Shown here in pieces: positions 8,620 through 17,120 of a DNA stretch of 64,000 bases. The stretch comes from Paenibacillus protaetiae. Its GTDB lineage: Bacteria; Bacillota; Bacilli; Paenibacillales; Paenibacillaceae. Under the pieces are notes generated by a model. It did no database searches, was not told the DNA's origin, and worked only from the letters and a program-made list of their open reading frames with translations. Made by a program: the position numbers and the translations under genes. The stretch lies in assembly GCF_004135365.1 (NCBI RefSeq), contig NZ_CP035492.1, forward strand, positions 3,530,001-3,594,000, written 5' to 3'. Numbering within the stretch: the first letter of the stretch is position 1; every line of letters starts with the position of its first letter.

Positions 8620-10326
8620 ATGAGGAAATGGATGATTTGGCTTGGTATTTTAATAATCCTTGTTGCGGCCGGAGGCGGCGCCTATTATTACTTCTTTAAG
8701 GATAAGGATCATGCAGGCACGGAGAAGAAGGCTGCGGCTATTACGGCGAGAGTGACAAGAGGTAATATTGTCAATCAGATTAGCGGCACAGGCTCCGTTG
8801 TAGCTAATTCCAGGGAGACCGTAACCGCCGGCAAAAGCGGCACGCTCGCTAAGGTGAATTTTAAGGAAGGCGATTCTGTTAAAAAGGGACAAGTAATTGC
8901 GACGTTTGAAGATTCCGATGATTATGCGGATCAGATTAAAACGATTACCCGCAGCATCGAGAAACTTCAGCAGCAGCTTGCCGACGACCAGGAGAAATAT
9001 AAGGAAGCGACGGGCACGGAAAATGAAGAGCAGACAAAGGAATCGATCGATAAGGATATGTCCGGGATCCAGGACGACATCGCTGACAACCAGGAAGATC
9101 TTCAGGACATTTACGATAAGAAAGCCGCTGAAGTGAAAGATATCGTGTCGCCGATCGACGGCCAAGTAACGAATCTGGCGGTTCAAGCCGGTGACGAAGT
9201 GCAGGCGAATACAACGATTGCAGAAATTGTAAATTACAATTATTTGGAATTTGTAACCTCAGTAGATGAACTGGATATTCCGAAAGTAACCGTTGGCCAG
9301 ACGGCCAATATTACATTAAGCTCTTACAGCAATAAAACGTTCGAAGGATCGGTATCCGAAATTGCAAAGGAAGGAACGTCGAGCAATGGCTCTTCTTCTT
9401 TTCAAGTCAGCATTTTGCTGAAAGATATCGACGGTGTCATGGTCGGGATGTCCGGTCAAGCGGCTATTACCATTGAGTCCCGCGAAAATGTGCTGGAAGT
9501 GCCGGTGAACGCCGTTGTTTCCGTCGGCGGCAAATCTTATGTGCGCGTTCAGACGGAAGACGGCGCAGGAGCAAGCGGCACAGGAGCAGGCGGCGCAGGA
9601 GCAGGCAGCAGCGGAAGCGGCCAAGCAGGAGCAGGCGCAGCCGGCCAAAGCGGCGCCGGGCAAGGGCAAGGCCGTGCGGGACGTACCGGCGCCGGCCAAG
9701 GCCAAGCCGGGGCATGGACGCAAGGCGGCAGCGGCGCTAATGCGGCTTCGTCGCCAAGCGGCGAAGGGCAAAGCCGTGCAGGGCGCTTCAGCGGCGGAGG
9801 CCAGGCCGGTGCTTGGGCACAAGGCGGCCAAGGAGCTGACGCTCAGCGAGGCACAGGCGGCGCTGCTGCTTCCGGCAGCGCGAACCGTACGGTTGCGAAC
9901 GGCTCGGCAGCAGCCGGTCAAACCGAAGAGCAGCCGCAATCAGGAACGGGAGCAGGACAAGACGGCCCAAGCAAAGGCCAGTCCGCCGCCGGCACAGGCA
10001 GCGATGCTGCGCAAGACCCTCGTATGCAGGCGCTGCTTTCGCGGATTGATACCTTGGGCGGCAAGCTGGTCGAAGTTACAACCGGCCTGAGCAACGATGC
10101 CTTTGTGGAAATTATGTCGGGCCTTGAAGAAGGGCAAGTCGTGCTCATCCCAAGCCCGCAAGGCGCGGTAGGCATGGGCCAATCTTCAACGCAGCAGCAG
10201 CAGTTCGCCTTCCCGGGCGGTTTTGGAGGCGGCGGGTTCGGCGGCGGTGCAAGCTTTGGAGGCGGTTTTGCCGGGGGCGGCAACCGGGCCAGCAGCTTCA
10301 GCCGTGGTGGAGGCGGGGCACGATGA
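8620..10326 (+). CDS. MacA/HlyD-type export adaptor with Ala/Gly-rich insert
   Basis: Periplasmic-adaptor-family protein that in Gram-positives links an ABC exporter to the cell surface (like YknX). The start ATG 8620 follows GGAGGGTGG at 8601-8609; an in-frame ATG at 8599 lies upstream of that site. It begins with a single anchor (WMIWLGILIILVAAGGGAYY), then a split biotinyl-lipoyl domain, a helical hairpin of about 55 residues (residues 110-170), and a beta-barrel domain (SPIDGQVTNLAVQAGDEVQ; LEVPVNAVVSVGGKSYVRV). Odd: about 150 residues of Ala, Gly, Ser and Gln repeats interrupt the membrane-proximal domain (roughly residues 320-470), and the C-terminal tail is Gly-rich (FGGGGFGGG). The stop overlaps the next gene (ATGA), so the two are co-translated. 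568 residues, longer than the family's usual 350-400. Confidence 0.85.
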   Translation: MRKWMIWLGILIILVAAGGGAYYYFFKDKDHAGTEKKAAAITARVTRGNIVNQISGTGSVVANSRETVTAGKSGTLAKVNFKEGDSVKKGQVIATFEDSDDYADQIKTITRSIEKLQQQLADDQEKYKEATGTENEEQTKESIDKDMSGIQDDIADNQEDLQDIYDKKAAEVKDIVSPIDGQVTNLAVQAGDEVQANTTIAEIVNYNYLEFVTSVDELDIPKVTVGQTANITLSSYSNKTFEGSVSEIAKEGTSSNGSSSFQVSILLKDIDGVMVGMSGQAAITIESRENVLEVPVNAVVSVGGKSYVRVQTEDGAGASGTGAGGAGAGSSGSGQAGAGAAGQSGAGQGQGRAGRTGAGQGQAGAWTQGGSGANAASSPSGEGQSRAGRFSGGGQAGAWAQGGQGADAQRGTGGAAASGSANRTVANGSAAAGQTEEQPQSGTGAGQDGPSKGQSAAGTGSDAAQDPRMQALLSRIDTLGGKLVEVTTGLSNDAFVEIMSGLEEGQVVLIPSPQGAVGMGQSSTQQQQFAFPGGFGGGGFGGGASFGGGFAGGGNRASSFSRGGGGAR

Positions 10327-12212
10327 GCCATCCTACAACGCTGCCCCTCATTGACATTCAGGATGTCGTCAAGTCGTATATGATGGGACGTGAAAAAACG
10401 ACCATTTTGCACCATATTTCGCTTCAAGTTGCCGCAGGGGATTTTCTGGCTATTGTTGGCCCATCCGGTTCCGGGAAATCGACGCTGATGAATATTATCG
10501 GCTGCCTGGATGCGCCTACCAGCGGCAGCTATAAGCTGGACGGCATTGAAGTTGTTGGACAAAGCGATAACAAGCTGACGGAATTCCGCAATAAGAAAAT
10601 CGGGTTTATTTTTCAAGGGTATCATTTGCTCCCGAAATTAACAGCGCTCGAAAATTGCGAGCTTCCGCTTATTTATCGGGGTATGTCCGCTAAAGAAAGG
10701 AAAACCCGCGCCAGTATTGCGCTGGAACGGGTTGGTCTCGGGGAGCGGATGCACCACCGGCCGAATGAGTTGTCCGGCGGCCAGCAGCAGCGGGTGGGCA
10801 TCGCCAGAGCGCTGGCGACGAATCCTTCGCTGCTGCTGGCCGATGAGCCAACCGGAGCGCTGGATTCCCGTACCGGCATGGAAGTGCTCGGAATGATGGA
10901 GGAGCTTAATCAGACGGGACAGACCATTGTGCTCATTACGCATGATATGGAGGTTGCTCAAAGAGCCAGCAGAATCGTAATGATTCGGGATGGCCGGCTG
11001 ACGGAGCTGGAGAGGGGGGCAGCTATGAAAATCATGCAAGCCTTCGTGATGGCGTTCAAGAGCGTCTTATCGAACAAGCTTAGAACGGTTCTGTCCATGC
11101 TGGGCATATTGATAGGCGTTGCGACTGTTATTGCGCTGGTGGCGATGGGCAAGGCTTCCGCCAACGAAGTGGCCGATCAGGTCGCCTCTCTTGGCACAAG
11201 CCAGGTGAGCGTGACGATCAGCGGGCGCGGCACGGTAACCACGTTATCGGTTGATGAAGCCGATAAGCTGGCGGAGATCAATAATATTGAAGCCGTTGCT
11301 CCGATTGTGAGTAGCACCGGTTATGCCAAATATAAAACGACCTCCGTTTCGGTCAACGTACAAGGCATTACGCCGGATTACGAGGATGTGCAAGACTTTA
11401 GCGTGCAGGACGGCAGGTATATCGCACAGCCGGATATCGACAACAAGCAGATGGTCGCCTTGATCGGCACGGAAACGGCCAAAGATTTGTTCCAGGATGA
11501 AGGAGTGGACCCGGCGACAGCCGTTGGCCAGAAAATTACGATTAACGGTTATATTTTTACAATTGTAGGCCTTCTGGAGTCAAAGGGCGACACGTTAACC
11601 GGCTCCAACGATGAAAAAATACTCATTCCGATTACAACCGGCCAAAAGCTGTTCCGGCAAAAAGGCGTATCGACCATCTATGTTAAAGTAGCCGATACGG
11701 ACAAAATGGACCAGGTTGTATCATCGCTGGAAGCAAGCCTCTACAAAACGTTCCGGGGCGATGACGATGCGTACCGCGTGTCCAATCAAGAGGATACGAT
11801 GAAGGCACTCAACTCCGTGAATGACACGATGAACAGGCAGCTTATTTATGTAGCGGTTATTTCGCTCATTGTCGGCGGCATCGGCATTATGAACATTATG
11901 CTCGTGTCCGTGACGGAACGGACGCGCGAGATTGGGATTCGCAAATCGCTTGGCGCCAAGAAACGGGATATTTTGTTCCAATTTCTGATCGAAGCCATGT
12001 CTATCAGCGGCCTTGGCGGCGCAGTCGGGATCGGGATCGGTTACGTCGCATCCTTTATTATCGGCAAGGCGATGGATACGCCAACGGAAGTGCCGCTGAA
12101 TACCGTGCTCTTGTCCTTTGCTTTTTCCGCATTTGTTGGCATCGTATTCGGATTTATTCCGGCCAATAAAGCTGCCGGCCTCAAACCGGTCGATGCTTTG
12201 CGGCATGACTGA
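10323..12212 (+). CDS. MacB-like ABC exporter, ATPase fused to permease
   Basis: 629 residues. The N-terminal ATPase (about residues 1-230) has Walker [11 protein letters not shown]-loop [10 protein letters not shown], signature LSGGQQQR, Walker [13 protein letters not shown] and H-loop ITHD. The permease part begins at about residue 235 ([20 protein letters not shown]), with a first TM, a large extracytoplasmic MacB_PCD-type domain and three C-terminal TMs (FtsX-like). With the upstream adaptor it forms a MacAB/YknXYZ-type exporter; the substrate cannot be told. Odd: in Firmicutes ATPase and permease are usually two genes. The join sits at a run of six G (11014-11019); one G fewer would end the ATPase in TGA overlapping the ATG at 11025, the usual arrangement. 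So the fusion is either real, as in E. coli MacB, or a base-count error. Confidence 0.85.
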   Translation: MSHPTTLPLIDIQDVVKSYMMGREKTTILHHISLQVAAGDFLAIVGPSGSGKSTLMNIIGCLDAPTSGSYKLDGIEVVGQSDNKLTEFRNKKIGFIFQGYHLLPKLTALENCELPLIYRGMSAKERKTRASIALERVGLGERMHHRPNELSGGQQQRVGIARALATNPSLLLADEPTGALDSRTGMEVLGMMEELNQTGQTIVLITHDMEVAQRASRIVMIRDGRLTELERGAAMKIMQAFVMAFKSVLSNKLRTVLSMLGILIGVATVIALVAMGKASANEVADQVASLGTSQVSVTISGRGTVTTLSVDEADKLAEINNIEAVAPIVSSTGYAKYKTTSVSVNVQGITPDYEDVQDFSVQDGRYIAQPDIDNKQMVALIGTETAKDLFQDEGVDPATAVGQKITINGYIFTIVGLLESKGDTLTGSNDEKILIPITTGQKLFRQKGVSTIYVKVADTDKMDQVVSSLEASLYKTFRGDDDAYRVSNQEDTMKALNSVNDTMNRQLIYVAVISLIVGGIGIMNIMLVSVTERTREIGIRKSLGAKKRDILFQFLIEAMSISGLGGAVGIGIGYVASFIIGKAMDTPTEVPLNTVLLSFAFSAFVGIVFGFIPANKAAGLKPVDALRHD

Positions 12213-12269
12213 TTTGGTTCTATCCTATTAAATCCGCTCATAGACTAATTCCATACCAGCACAAAAGAT

Positions 12270-12305
12270 AGAGAGAGCCCGCTCGTGCCGATGCGGGCTC
12301 TCTCT
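12270..12305 (+). terminator. Strong hairpin, probable terminator before spoIID
   Basis: AGAGAGAGCCCGC (12270-12282) pairs perfectly with GCGGGCTCTCTCT (12293-12305), 10-base loop. There is no real T run after it, so terminator function is likely but not certain. Confidence 0.55.
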
Positions 12306-12335
12306 TGCCATCTGCTTCGGCAAGGAAGGAGAACA

Positions 12336-13568
12336 ATGAGACGGATAGTAGAGACTGGAAGGAGAGACGCATTATGGAGACGGCTGCCTGGCAGCCGCAA
12401 GCCGGCCCGGCTGCTCCCTTTTTTCGCTATCGGCTTCATGGCGGGAATTTCGCTGCTGCTCATTCAGCTTATTCTCGCCGAACGGCTTGCGCCTTGGCAG
12501 TTAACTGCCCGAAGCGTCATGCCCGATCAGGTGCAGGCGGCTCATCTGCAGCAGCCAGCGGGTGGAGATGACCGGCGCCCGGCCCCGGCTGTACAAGCTC
12601 CGGCTGCGTCCGGCAGCCAGCCATCCGCACAGCCCCGTCATGCCGCTGCCGTTTCCGGCGGCACAGCTGGTGCATCTGCGGGTGAAGCGCCGGCAGGAAG
12701 CAAGCAGGATCCTATAGTGCGAGTCTACTTAACGAAGGAGAAACGGATTGAATCGGTGCCTCTCGAAACCTATGTCAAAGGGGCGGTAGCCGGAGAGATG
12801 CCGATTGATTTCGAACCGGAGGCTCTGAAGGCGCAGGCGATAGCAGCCCGGACTTATATCGTGCGGCGGCTGGAGAAGAACGACCGGAGCGGAGTGCCGG
12901 TAGCCGGTGCCGATGTAACCGATACGGAGCAGCATCAAATGTATGTGCCGCTCTCCCGCCTCGGAAGCAATTGGCCGGAAGCGCAGCGCGAAGCGGATTT
13001 GGCCAAGCTGTCCAAGGCGGTGGAAGATACGAAAGGCCTTGTTGTCGCTTACGGGGATGAGCCGATCGAAGCGGTGTTTTTTTCGACGAGCAACGGGTAT
13101 ACCGAAAACTCCGAAGATTATTGGCAGGAGAGCATTCCTTATTTGCGAAGCGTAGCGAGCCCGTGGGACAAGGAGCTGTCGCCGGCTTATAAAGAAACGG
13201 TTACGTTTACGTTAAGCGATTTTTATAGCAAGCTTGGAATAAGCCCCGCCGGCAAAAGCAAAAGCCCTGCCATCAAAGTGCTGAAATGGACGGATGGCAA
13301 GCGGATTGCCGAGGTCCGGATCGCCGGCCGCGAATTTAGCGGGCGCGAAGTGCGGGAGAAGCTGGAACTGGCTTCGGCCCAGTTCGCATGGAAGGTGAAA
13401 GGCGATTCCATTGTCATCACGACGTATGGCAGCGGCCACGGCATCGGAATGAGCCAGTGGGGGGCGGACGGCATGGCCAAGGAAGGCCGCAGCGCGGAGC
13501 AAATACTAGCCTACTATTATACAGGCACGAAGGTGGAACAAGCTTCGAAGCTTGTGAACCGGTCCTAG
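12336..13568 (+). CDS. spoIID: Stage II sporulation protein D
   Basis: Mother-cell lytic transglycosylase of the SpoIID-SpoIIM-SpoIIP complex, which digests septal peptidoglycan during engulfment. ATG 12336 follows AAGGAAGGAGA. 410 residues: a basic N terminus, one membrane anchor (residues about 28-50), an Ala/Pro-rich linker to about residue 130, then the SpoIID domain with VPLETYVKGAVAGEMP (the catalytic Glu is expected in GEMP), FEPEALKAQAIAARTYIV and the C-terminal GHGIGMSQWGADGMA. In Bacillus subtilis spoIID also follows murAA and is sigma-E dependent; here a CATAGACT sequence at 12239-12246 could be a sigma-E -10 box but I see no convincing -35. Confidence 0.95.
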   Translation: MRRIVETGRRDALWRRLPGSRKPARLLPFFAIGFMAGISLLLIQLILAERLAPWQLTARSVMPDQVQAAHLQQPAGGDDRRPAPAVQAPAASGSQPSAQPRHAAAVSGGTAGASAGEAPAGSKQDPIVRVYLTKEKRIESVPLETYVKGAVAGEMPIDFEPEALKAQAIAARTYIVRRLEKNDRSGVPVAGADVTDTEQHQMYVPLSRLGSNWPEAQREADLAKLSKAVEDTKGLVVAYGDEPIEAVFFSTSNGYTENSEDYWQESIPYLRSVASPWDKELSPAYKETVTFTLSDFYSKLGISPAGKSKSPAIKVLKWTDGKRIAEVRIAGREFSGREVREKLELASAQFAWKVKGDSIVITTYGSGHGIGMSQWGADGMAKEGRSAEQILAYYYTGTKVEQASKLVNRS

Positions 13569-13670
13569 CGAATTCGGTTCTAGCGGACCCGGCTCTATCT
13601 GAAGGAGCCAAGCTAGATTACAGTCTTCCAGGCGAATCTTCAAAGCTTAAAAAATGTTCTATCTCCTCAC

Positions 13671-13698
13671 GTATAAAGCCGTATGTTCTGGCAACAAT
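13671..13698 (+). promoter_or_regulatory. Probable sigma-F promoter of spoIIQ
   Basis: GTATA (13671-13675) and GGCAACAAT (13690-13698), 14 bases apart, match the sigma-F pattern GYWTA / GGnnAnAnT (usual spacing about 15). spoIIQ is a known sigma-F gene in Bacillus subtilis. The predicted start point leaves a very short leader before the ribosome site AGGTGAT at 13708-13714. Confidence 0.5.
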
Positions 13699-13718
13699 GG
13701 CTAGTGAGGTGATAGAAA

Positions 13719-14453
13719 ATGAATGACAACCAAAACAAACCAAAGCAAGAGTCTCCTAAAACAACTATGGGAGGCGCATCTGCCGCTAACTCTACCAACG
13801 GCTGGAAGAAGCTGCTGTCGAAAAGATGGGTAACTCCGGCAGCGTTCATGGTCGCGGCAGCAATTATCGTAACCTTAATGTGGGTCTATCAGGACTCGGA
13901 CAACAGCAAGCCTACTACCGTGGATCCGACCAATGTTTCTGATGATTCCACAAGCGGGGATCAAGCGAAAGGCGGCTCGAGCGATACGGCTCCGGTTATT
14001 ACCGGGGATGAATCGATGGCATGGCCGGTACTGAATCGCGACAAGCTGGAAGTAGCGCTTGGATTCTATGACAATAACGCGAACGAAGAAGAACGCGCTG
14101 CAGCTACCATTCAGTCAGGCGACACGTTCACACCGCATGTGGGGATTGACCTCGCCGATCCGAAAGGCGCAACGTTTGACGTAACGGCGGCCTTGTCCGG
14201 CAAAGTGACAGAAGTGACGCAGCATCCGCTGAACGGCAACGTAGTAGCCATCGACAGCGGCAACGGTCTCGTTACGCTGTACGAAAGCTTGAGCAATGTG
14301 AAGGTAGCCGTCGGCGATGAAGTGAAGCAAGGTACGGTTATCGCACAAGCGGGCCGCAGCGACTTGGAAAAAGACCTTGGCGTTCACCTTCACTTCGAAG
14401 TCCGCAACAATGGAACGGCCGTTAACCCGGCCGAGCTGATCGAGAAAAAATAA
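13719..14453 (+). CDS. spoIIQ: Stage II sporulation protein SpoIIQ, LytM/M23 domain
   Basis: Forespore membrane protein that binds SpoIIIAH across the intermembrane space and holds the engulfing membranes together. 244 residues: a short cytosolic part, one TM (about residues 42-60, VTPAAFMVAAAIIVTLMWVY), a linker rich in Ser, Asp and Thr, and a LytM fold (residues about 135-240). The M23 metal motifs appear complete: HVGID (H-x3-D) and HLHFEVR (HxH). Bacillus subtilis SpoIIQ has lost one metal ligand and is inactive as a peptidase, so this copy may differ. The start follows GAGGTGAT. Synteny (spoIID upstream, spoIIID downstream) supports the name. Confidence 0.92.
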   Translation: MNDNQNKPKQESPKTTMGGASAANSTNGWKKLLSKRWVTPAAFMVAAAIIVTLMWVYQDSDNSKPTTVDPTNVSDDSTSGDQAKGGSSDTAPVITGDESMAWPVLNRDKLEVALGFYDNNANEEERAAATIQSGDTFTPHVGIDLADPKGATFDVTAALSGKVTEVTQHPLNGNVVAIDSGNGLVTLYESLSNVKVAVGDEVKQGTVIAQAGRSDLEKDLGVHLHFEVRNNGTAVNPAELIEKK

Positions 14454-14490
14454 TGCCTCGGCGGCAAGTTGCGGCAAACATGCTTCACCA

Positions 14491-14524
14491 AAAACCAAAG
14501 CAGTCATGGCTGCTTTGGTTTTCT
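14491..14524 (+). terminator. Terminator 1 after spoIIQ
   Basis: AAAACCAAAGCAG (14491-14503) pairs with CTGCTTTGGTTTT (14510-14522), 6-base loop. Confidence 0.75.
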
Positions 14525-14534
14525 TATGGGATAG

Positions 14535-14568
14535 AGCCAAAGCGGCATTAGCTGCTTTGGCTTTTTTT
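14535..14568 (+). terminator. Terminator 2 after spoIIQ
   Basis: AGCCAAAGC (14535-14543) pairs with GCTTTGGCT (14554-14562), then seven T. The stem is nearly the same sequence as terminator 1, so the two form a tandem pair. Confidence 0.8.
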
Positions 14569-14633
14569 ATTCGGATTTTAAGGGTTTTTTCATGAAAATT
14601 TGCATAGAACGGCATGTCAGGCTTGGACATAAA

Positions 14634-14661
14634 GAATATCTACCCGCGCCCCTCATATAAT
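14634..14661 (+). promoter_or_regulatory. Probable sigma-E promoter of spoIIID
   Basis: GAATATC (14634-14640) and CATATAAT (14654-14661), 13 bases apart, resemble the sigma-E -35 (xATATT) and -10 (CATACAAT) boxes. spoIIID is a sigma-E gene in Bacillus subtilis. Confidence 0.55.
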
Positions 14662-14695
14662 GTACCAAACTATCTCGAGTAAGGGAGGCGGGAAC

Positions 14696-14983
14696 GTGCA
14701 CGATTACATCAAAGAGCGAACCATTAAAATAGGCCGCTGCATTGTGGAGACGAAGCATACGGTCCGTACAATCGCTAAAGAGTTCGGCGTTTCCAAAAGC
14801 ACGGTGCATAAGGATCTGACCGAACGTCTGCCGGAGATCAACCCCGATCTGGCCGACCAGGTTAAGCACATTCTCGAATACCACAAGTCGATCCGCCATT
14901 TGCGAGGCGGCGAGGCCACCAAGATTAAATATAAGAAAACAACCGGTAAGAAGCGGGAGGTGCTGGCTGCCGCCAAGGCATGA
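14696..14983 (+). CDS. spoIIID: Sporulation transcription factor SpoIIID
   Basis: Small DNA-binding regulator that switches the mother cell from sigma-E to sigma-K genes. 95 residues. I chose the GTG at 14696, which follows AAGGGAGG at 14681-14688; it gives the conserved N terminus (M)HDYIKERTIKIGRCIVE. A TTG- or ATG-extended start would lie before the ribosome site. The helix-turn-helix is TVRTIAKEFGVSKSTVHKDL, followed by the well conserved ERLPEINPDLADQVKHIL and the basic tail SIRHLRGGEATKIKYKK used for DNA contact. Lies between spoIIQ and mbl as in Bacillus subtilis. Confidence 0.97.
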   Translation: MHDYIKERTIKIGRCIVETKHTVRTIAKEFGVSKSTVHKDLTERLPEINPDLADQVKHILEYHKSIRHLRGGEATKIKYKKTTGKKREVLAAAKA

Positions 14984-15106
14984 ATTTTTTTCGAGGAAAA
15001 TAGAGGAAATTCGATTTATTTAGCGAATAATGTTCTTAAGCAGTTTCTGTGTCAACGGAACTAGATGGAAACGTGTACACATTATTCGTCGGAGGACTTT
15101 GGGCTT

Positions 15107-16102
15107 ATGTTTAGCAGGGATATCGGAATTGATTTGGGCACAGCCAATGTATCCATCCATGTGAAAGGGAAAGGCGTCGTGCTGGATGAGCCTTCCGTCG
15201 TAGCGATTGAAAGCGATACGAAGAAGGTGCTTGCCGTCGGCGAGGAGGCTCATCGGATGGTGGGACGGACGCCTGGCAATATTATTGCGATCCGCCCTTT
15301 GCGCGATGGTGTCATTGCTGATTTTGAAATAACCGAAATAATGCTGAAGGCGTTTATCGACCGTGTCGACGGGCGCAGTTGGTACAGCAAGCCGCGCATT
15401 CTGATTTGCGCGCCGACCAATATTACGTCCGTTGAGCAGAAGTCGATTCGGGAAGCTGCGGAACGAAGCGGTGCCAAAGATGTTTTTATGGAAGAGGAGC
15501 CTAAAGCGGCGGCTATTGGCGCGGGGATGGATATTTTTCAGCCAAGCGGCAACATGGTCGTGGACATTGGCGGAGGTACGACGGATGTGGCCGTCTTATC
15601 GATGGGTGACGTCGTAACCTCCTCTTCCCTTAAAATCGCCGGGGACAAGTTCGATTCCGCGATCATGAAGTACATTAAAAACAAGTACAAGCTGCTGATC
15701 GGCGAGCGGACAAGCGAGGATATCAAGATCAGAATCGGTACGGTGTATGACGAAGGGCGCCGGTCCGAAATGGATATCCGCGGCCGGGACATGGTGACCG
15801 GTCTTCCTCTTACGATTACGATTCGTTCCGAGGAAGTGCGGGAAGCGCTGTGGGACCCGGTAATGTCTATTGTCGCCTCTGCGAAATCGGTATTGGAGCG
15901 GACCCCGCCGGAGCTGTCGGCGGACATTATCGATCGCGGCGTTATTTTGACGGGAGGCGGAGCGCTGCTGGACGGGCTTGACGCTTTGCTTGCGGAAGAG
16001 CTGAAAGTGCCGGTGCTCATCGCCGAGGACCCGATGCATTGTGTCGTGAAGGGGACAGGCATCCTGCTGGATCATTTGGACAAGCTAGGCAAACGGAGAT
16101 AA
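15107..16102 (+). CDS. mbl: MreB-like rod-shape protein Mbl
   Basis: Bacterial actin homologue that guides the elongation machinery beneath the membrane. 331 residues from ATG 15107, preceded by GGAGGA at 15091-15096; earlier in-frame codons lie upstream of that site. The N terminus FSRDIGIDLGTANVSIHVKG carries the phosphate-1 loop; MVVDIGGGTTDVAVLSMG is phosphate loop 2; ILTGGGALLDGLDALL is the adenosine motif. Gene order spoIIID-mbl-flhO-flhP identifies it as Mbl rather than MreB. It is followed by a hairpin and a sigma-D promoter for the next operon. Confidence 0.95.
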   Translation: MFSRDIGIDLGTANVSIHVKGKGVVLDEPSVVAIESDTKKVLAVGEEAHRMVGRTPGNIIAIRPLRDGVIADFEITEIMLKAFIDRVDGRSWYSKPRILICAPTNITSVEQKSIREAAERSGAKDVFMEEEPKAAAIGAGMDIFQPSGNMVVDIGGGTTDVAVLSMGDVVTSSSLKIAGDKFDSAIMKYIKNKYKLLIGERTSEDIKIRIGTVYDEGRRSEMDIRGRDMVTGLPLTITIRSEEVREALWDPVMSIVASAKSVLERTPPELSADIIDRGVILTGGGALLDGLDALLAEELKVPVLIAEDPMHCVVKGTGILLDHLDKLGKRR

Positions 16103-16162
16103 TTTGTGCAGGTAGGGTGTCTGGGGGGACATGCCGAAGCGCAAATAAGACGATAGTCCCGG

Positions 16163-16192
16163 GGGCAGTCTATTTAGACTGCCCTCCGTTTT
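16163..16192 (+). terminator. Terminator after mbl
   Basis: GGGCAGTCT (16163-16171) pairs with AGACTGCCC (16176-16184), then TCCGTTTT. Its right arm overlaps the upstream part of the flhO promoter. Confidence 0.7.
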
Positions 16193-16200
16193 GCCGATAA
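16175..16200 (+). promoter_or_regulatory. Probable sigma-D promoter of flhO
   Basis: A -10 box GCCGATAA at 16193-16200 matches the sigma-D consensus; the -35 is weak (TAGA at 16175-16178, 14 bases upstream) and lies inside the arm of the mbl terminator. Confidence 0.5.
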
Positions 16201-16240
16201 ATAGTAGAGCAGATATATTCGGCAGGGAGGAATAGCGAAT

Positions 16241-17107
16241 ATGCTAAGAGGCTTATATACAGCGGCATCAGGCATGATTACGCAGCAGCGCATTAATGAT
16301 ACGGTTACCAATAATATTGCCAACATGAATACGCCGGGCTACAAGCAAGGCAATGCAGTCAGCCGGGCATTTCCGCAAATGCTGCTTTCCATGACCGGCT
16401 TGAACAACGTGGCTCCGGTGCAAGTCGGCAAAATCAATACCGGCGTTTTTGCCGAGGAGACGCCTTTTCTTCAGCTTCAGGGCGATCTGACGCAAACGAA
16501 CCGCCAGTCGGATTTTGCGCTTGTTTCGGATATAGCGGTTCCAGGCGTTACGTTTGATGCCTCGGGCAAATCGGTATCGCCGGACGGAGAGGTGACGTAT
16601 CAGCCGCAAGCGTATTTCACCGTGCAGAACCGGGAAGGCGAAACCCGGTATACGCGGGACGGCAGCTTTCAGCTGGACCCGGCAGGCAATCTGGTTACGT
16701 CGAACGGTTTTCAGGTTATCGGAGCGAACGGCCAGGGCATTCAATTTCCGGTGGGCGTTTCACTGGATGATCTGACGTTAACGGCAGACAACCGGTTTGT
16801 TGTAACGGATACGGGGGAAGATACGGGCATGCAGCTGCTGCTTACCCGCGTGGATAATCCTAACGATCTGGTCCGGGAAGGCAACGGCGCGTTTCGTTAC
16901 GATGGCGCAGACGGCGGCGCATCGCCGCTGGGCGCAGGCGACAATGCCGAAGTGTGCCAAGGCTATATCGAACGCTCCAATGTGGATCCGACGCAGGCGT
17001 CTGTTGATTTGATGACGGCTCTCCGCGCTTATGAAGCGAACCAGAAGGTCATCCAGTTTTATGACGCCAGCCTGGATAAAGCGGTCAACAGTGTAGGCAA
17101 AGTATAG
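16241..17107 (+). CDS. flhO: Flagellar hook-basal body protein FlhO
   Basis: Extracellular rod/hook-family protein of the flagellar axis (FlgG/FlgF-like). 288 residues. The ATG follows GGGAGGAAT. The N terminus MLRGLYTAASGMITQQ and NTVTNNIANMNTPGYKQ-type motif (here VTNNIANMNTPGYKQG) is the rod-protein signature needed for export and polymerisation, and the C-terminal YIERSNVDPTQASVDLMTAL with a final heptad helix is also typical. Pairs with flhP 14 bases downstream. Confidence 0.92.
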   Translation: MLRGLYTAASGMITQQRINDTVTNNIANMNTPGYKQGNAVSRAFPQMLLSMTGLNNVAPVQVGKINTGVFAEETPFLQLQGDLTQTNRQSDFALVSDIAVPGVTFDASGKSVSPDGEVTYQPQAYFTVQNREGETRYTRDGSFQLDPAGNLVTSNGFQVIGANGQGIQFPVGVSLDDLTLTADNRFVVTDTGEDTGMQLLLTRVDNPNDLVREGNGAFRYDGADGGASPLGAGDNAEVCQGYIERSNVDPTQASVDLMTALRAYEANQKVIQFYDASLDKAVNSVGKV

Positions 17108-17120
17108 GAGGGGGAGACGG

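Noticed and set aside
9316-9939. A - strand open frame opposite the adaptor's repeat insert
   Set aside because: Caused by the repetitive GC-rich codons of the + strand.
12239-12260. Sigma-E promoter for spoIID
   Set aside because: A -10-like CATAGACT exists but no -35 at the right distance, and a hairpin lies between it and the gene; left as a remark only.
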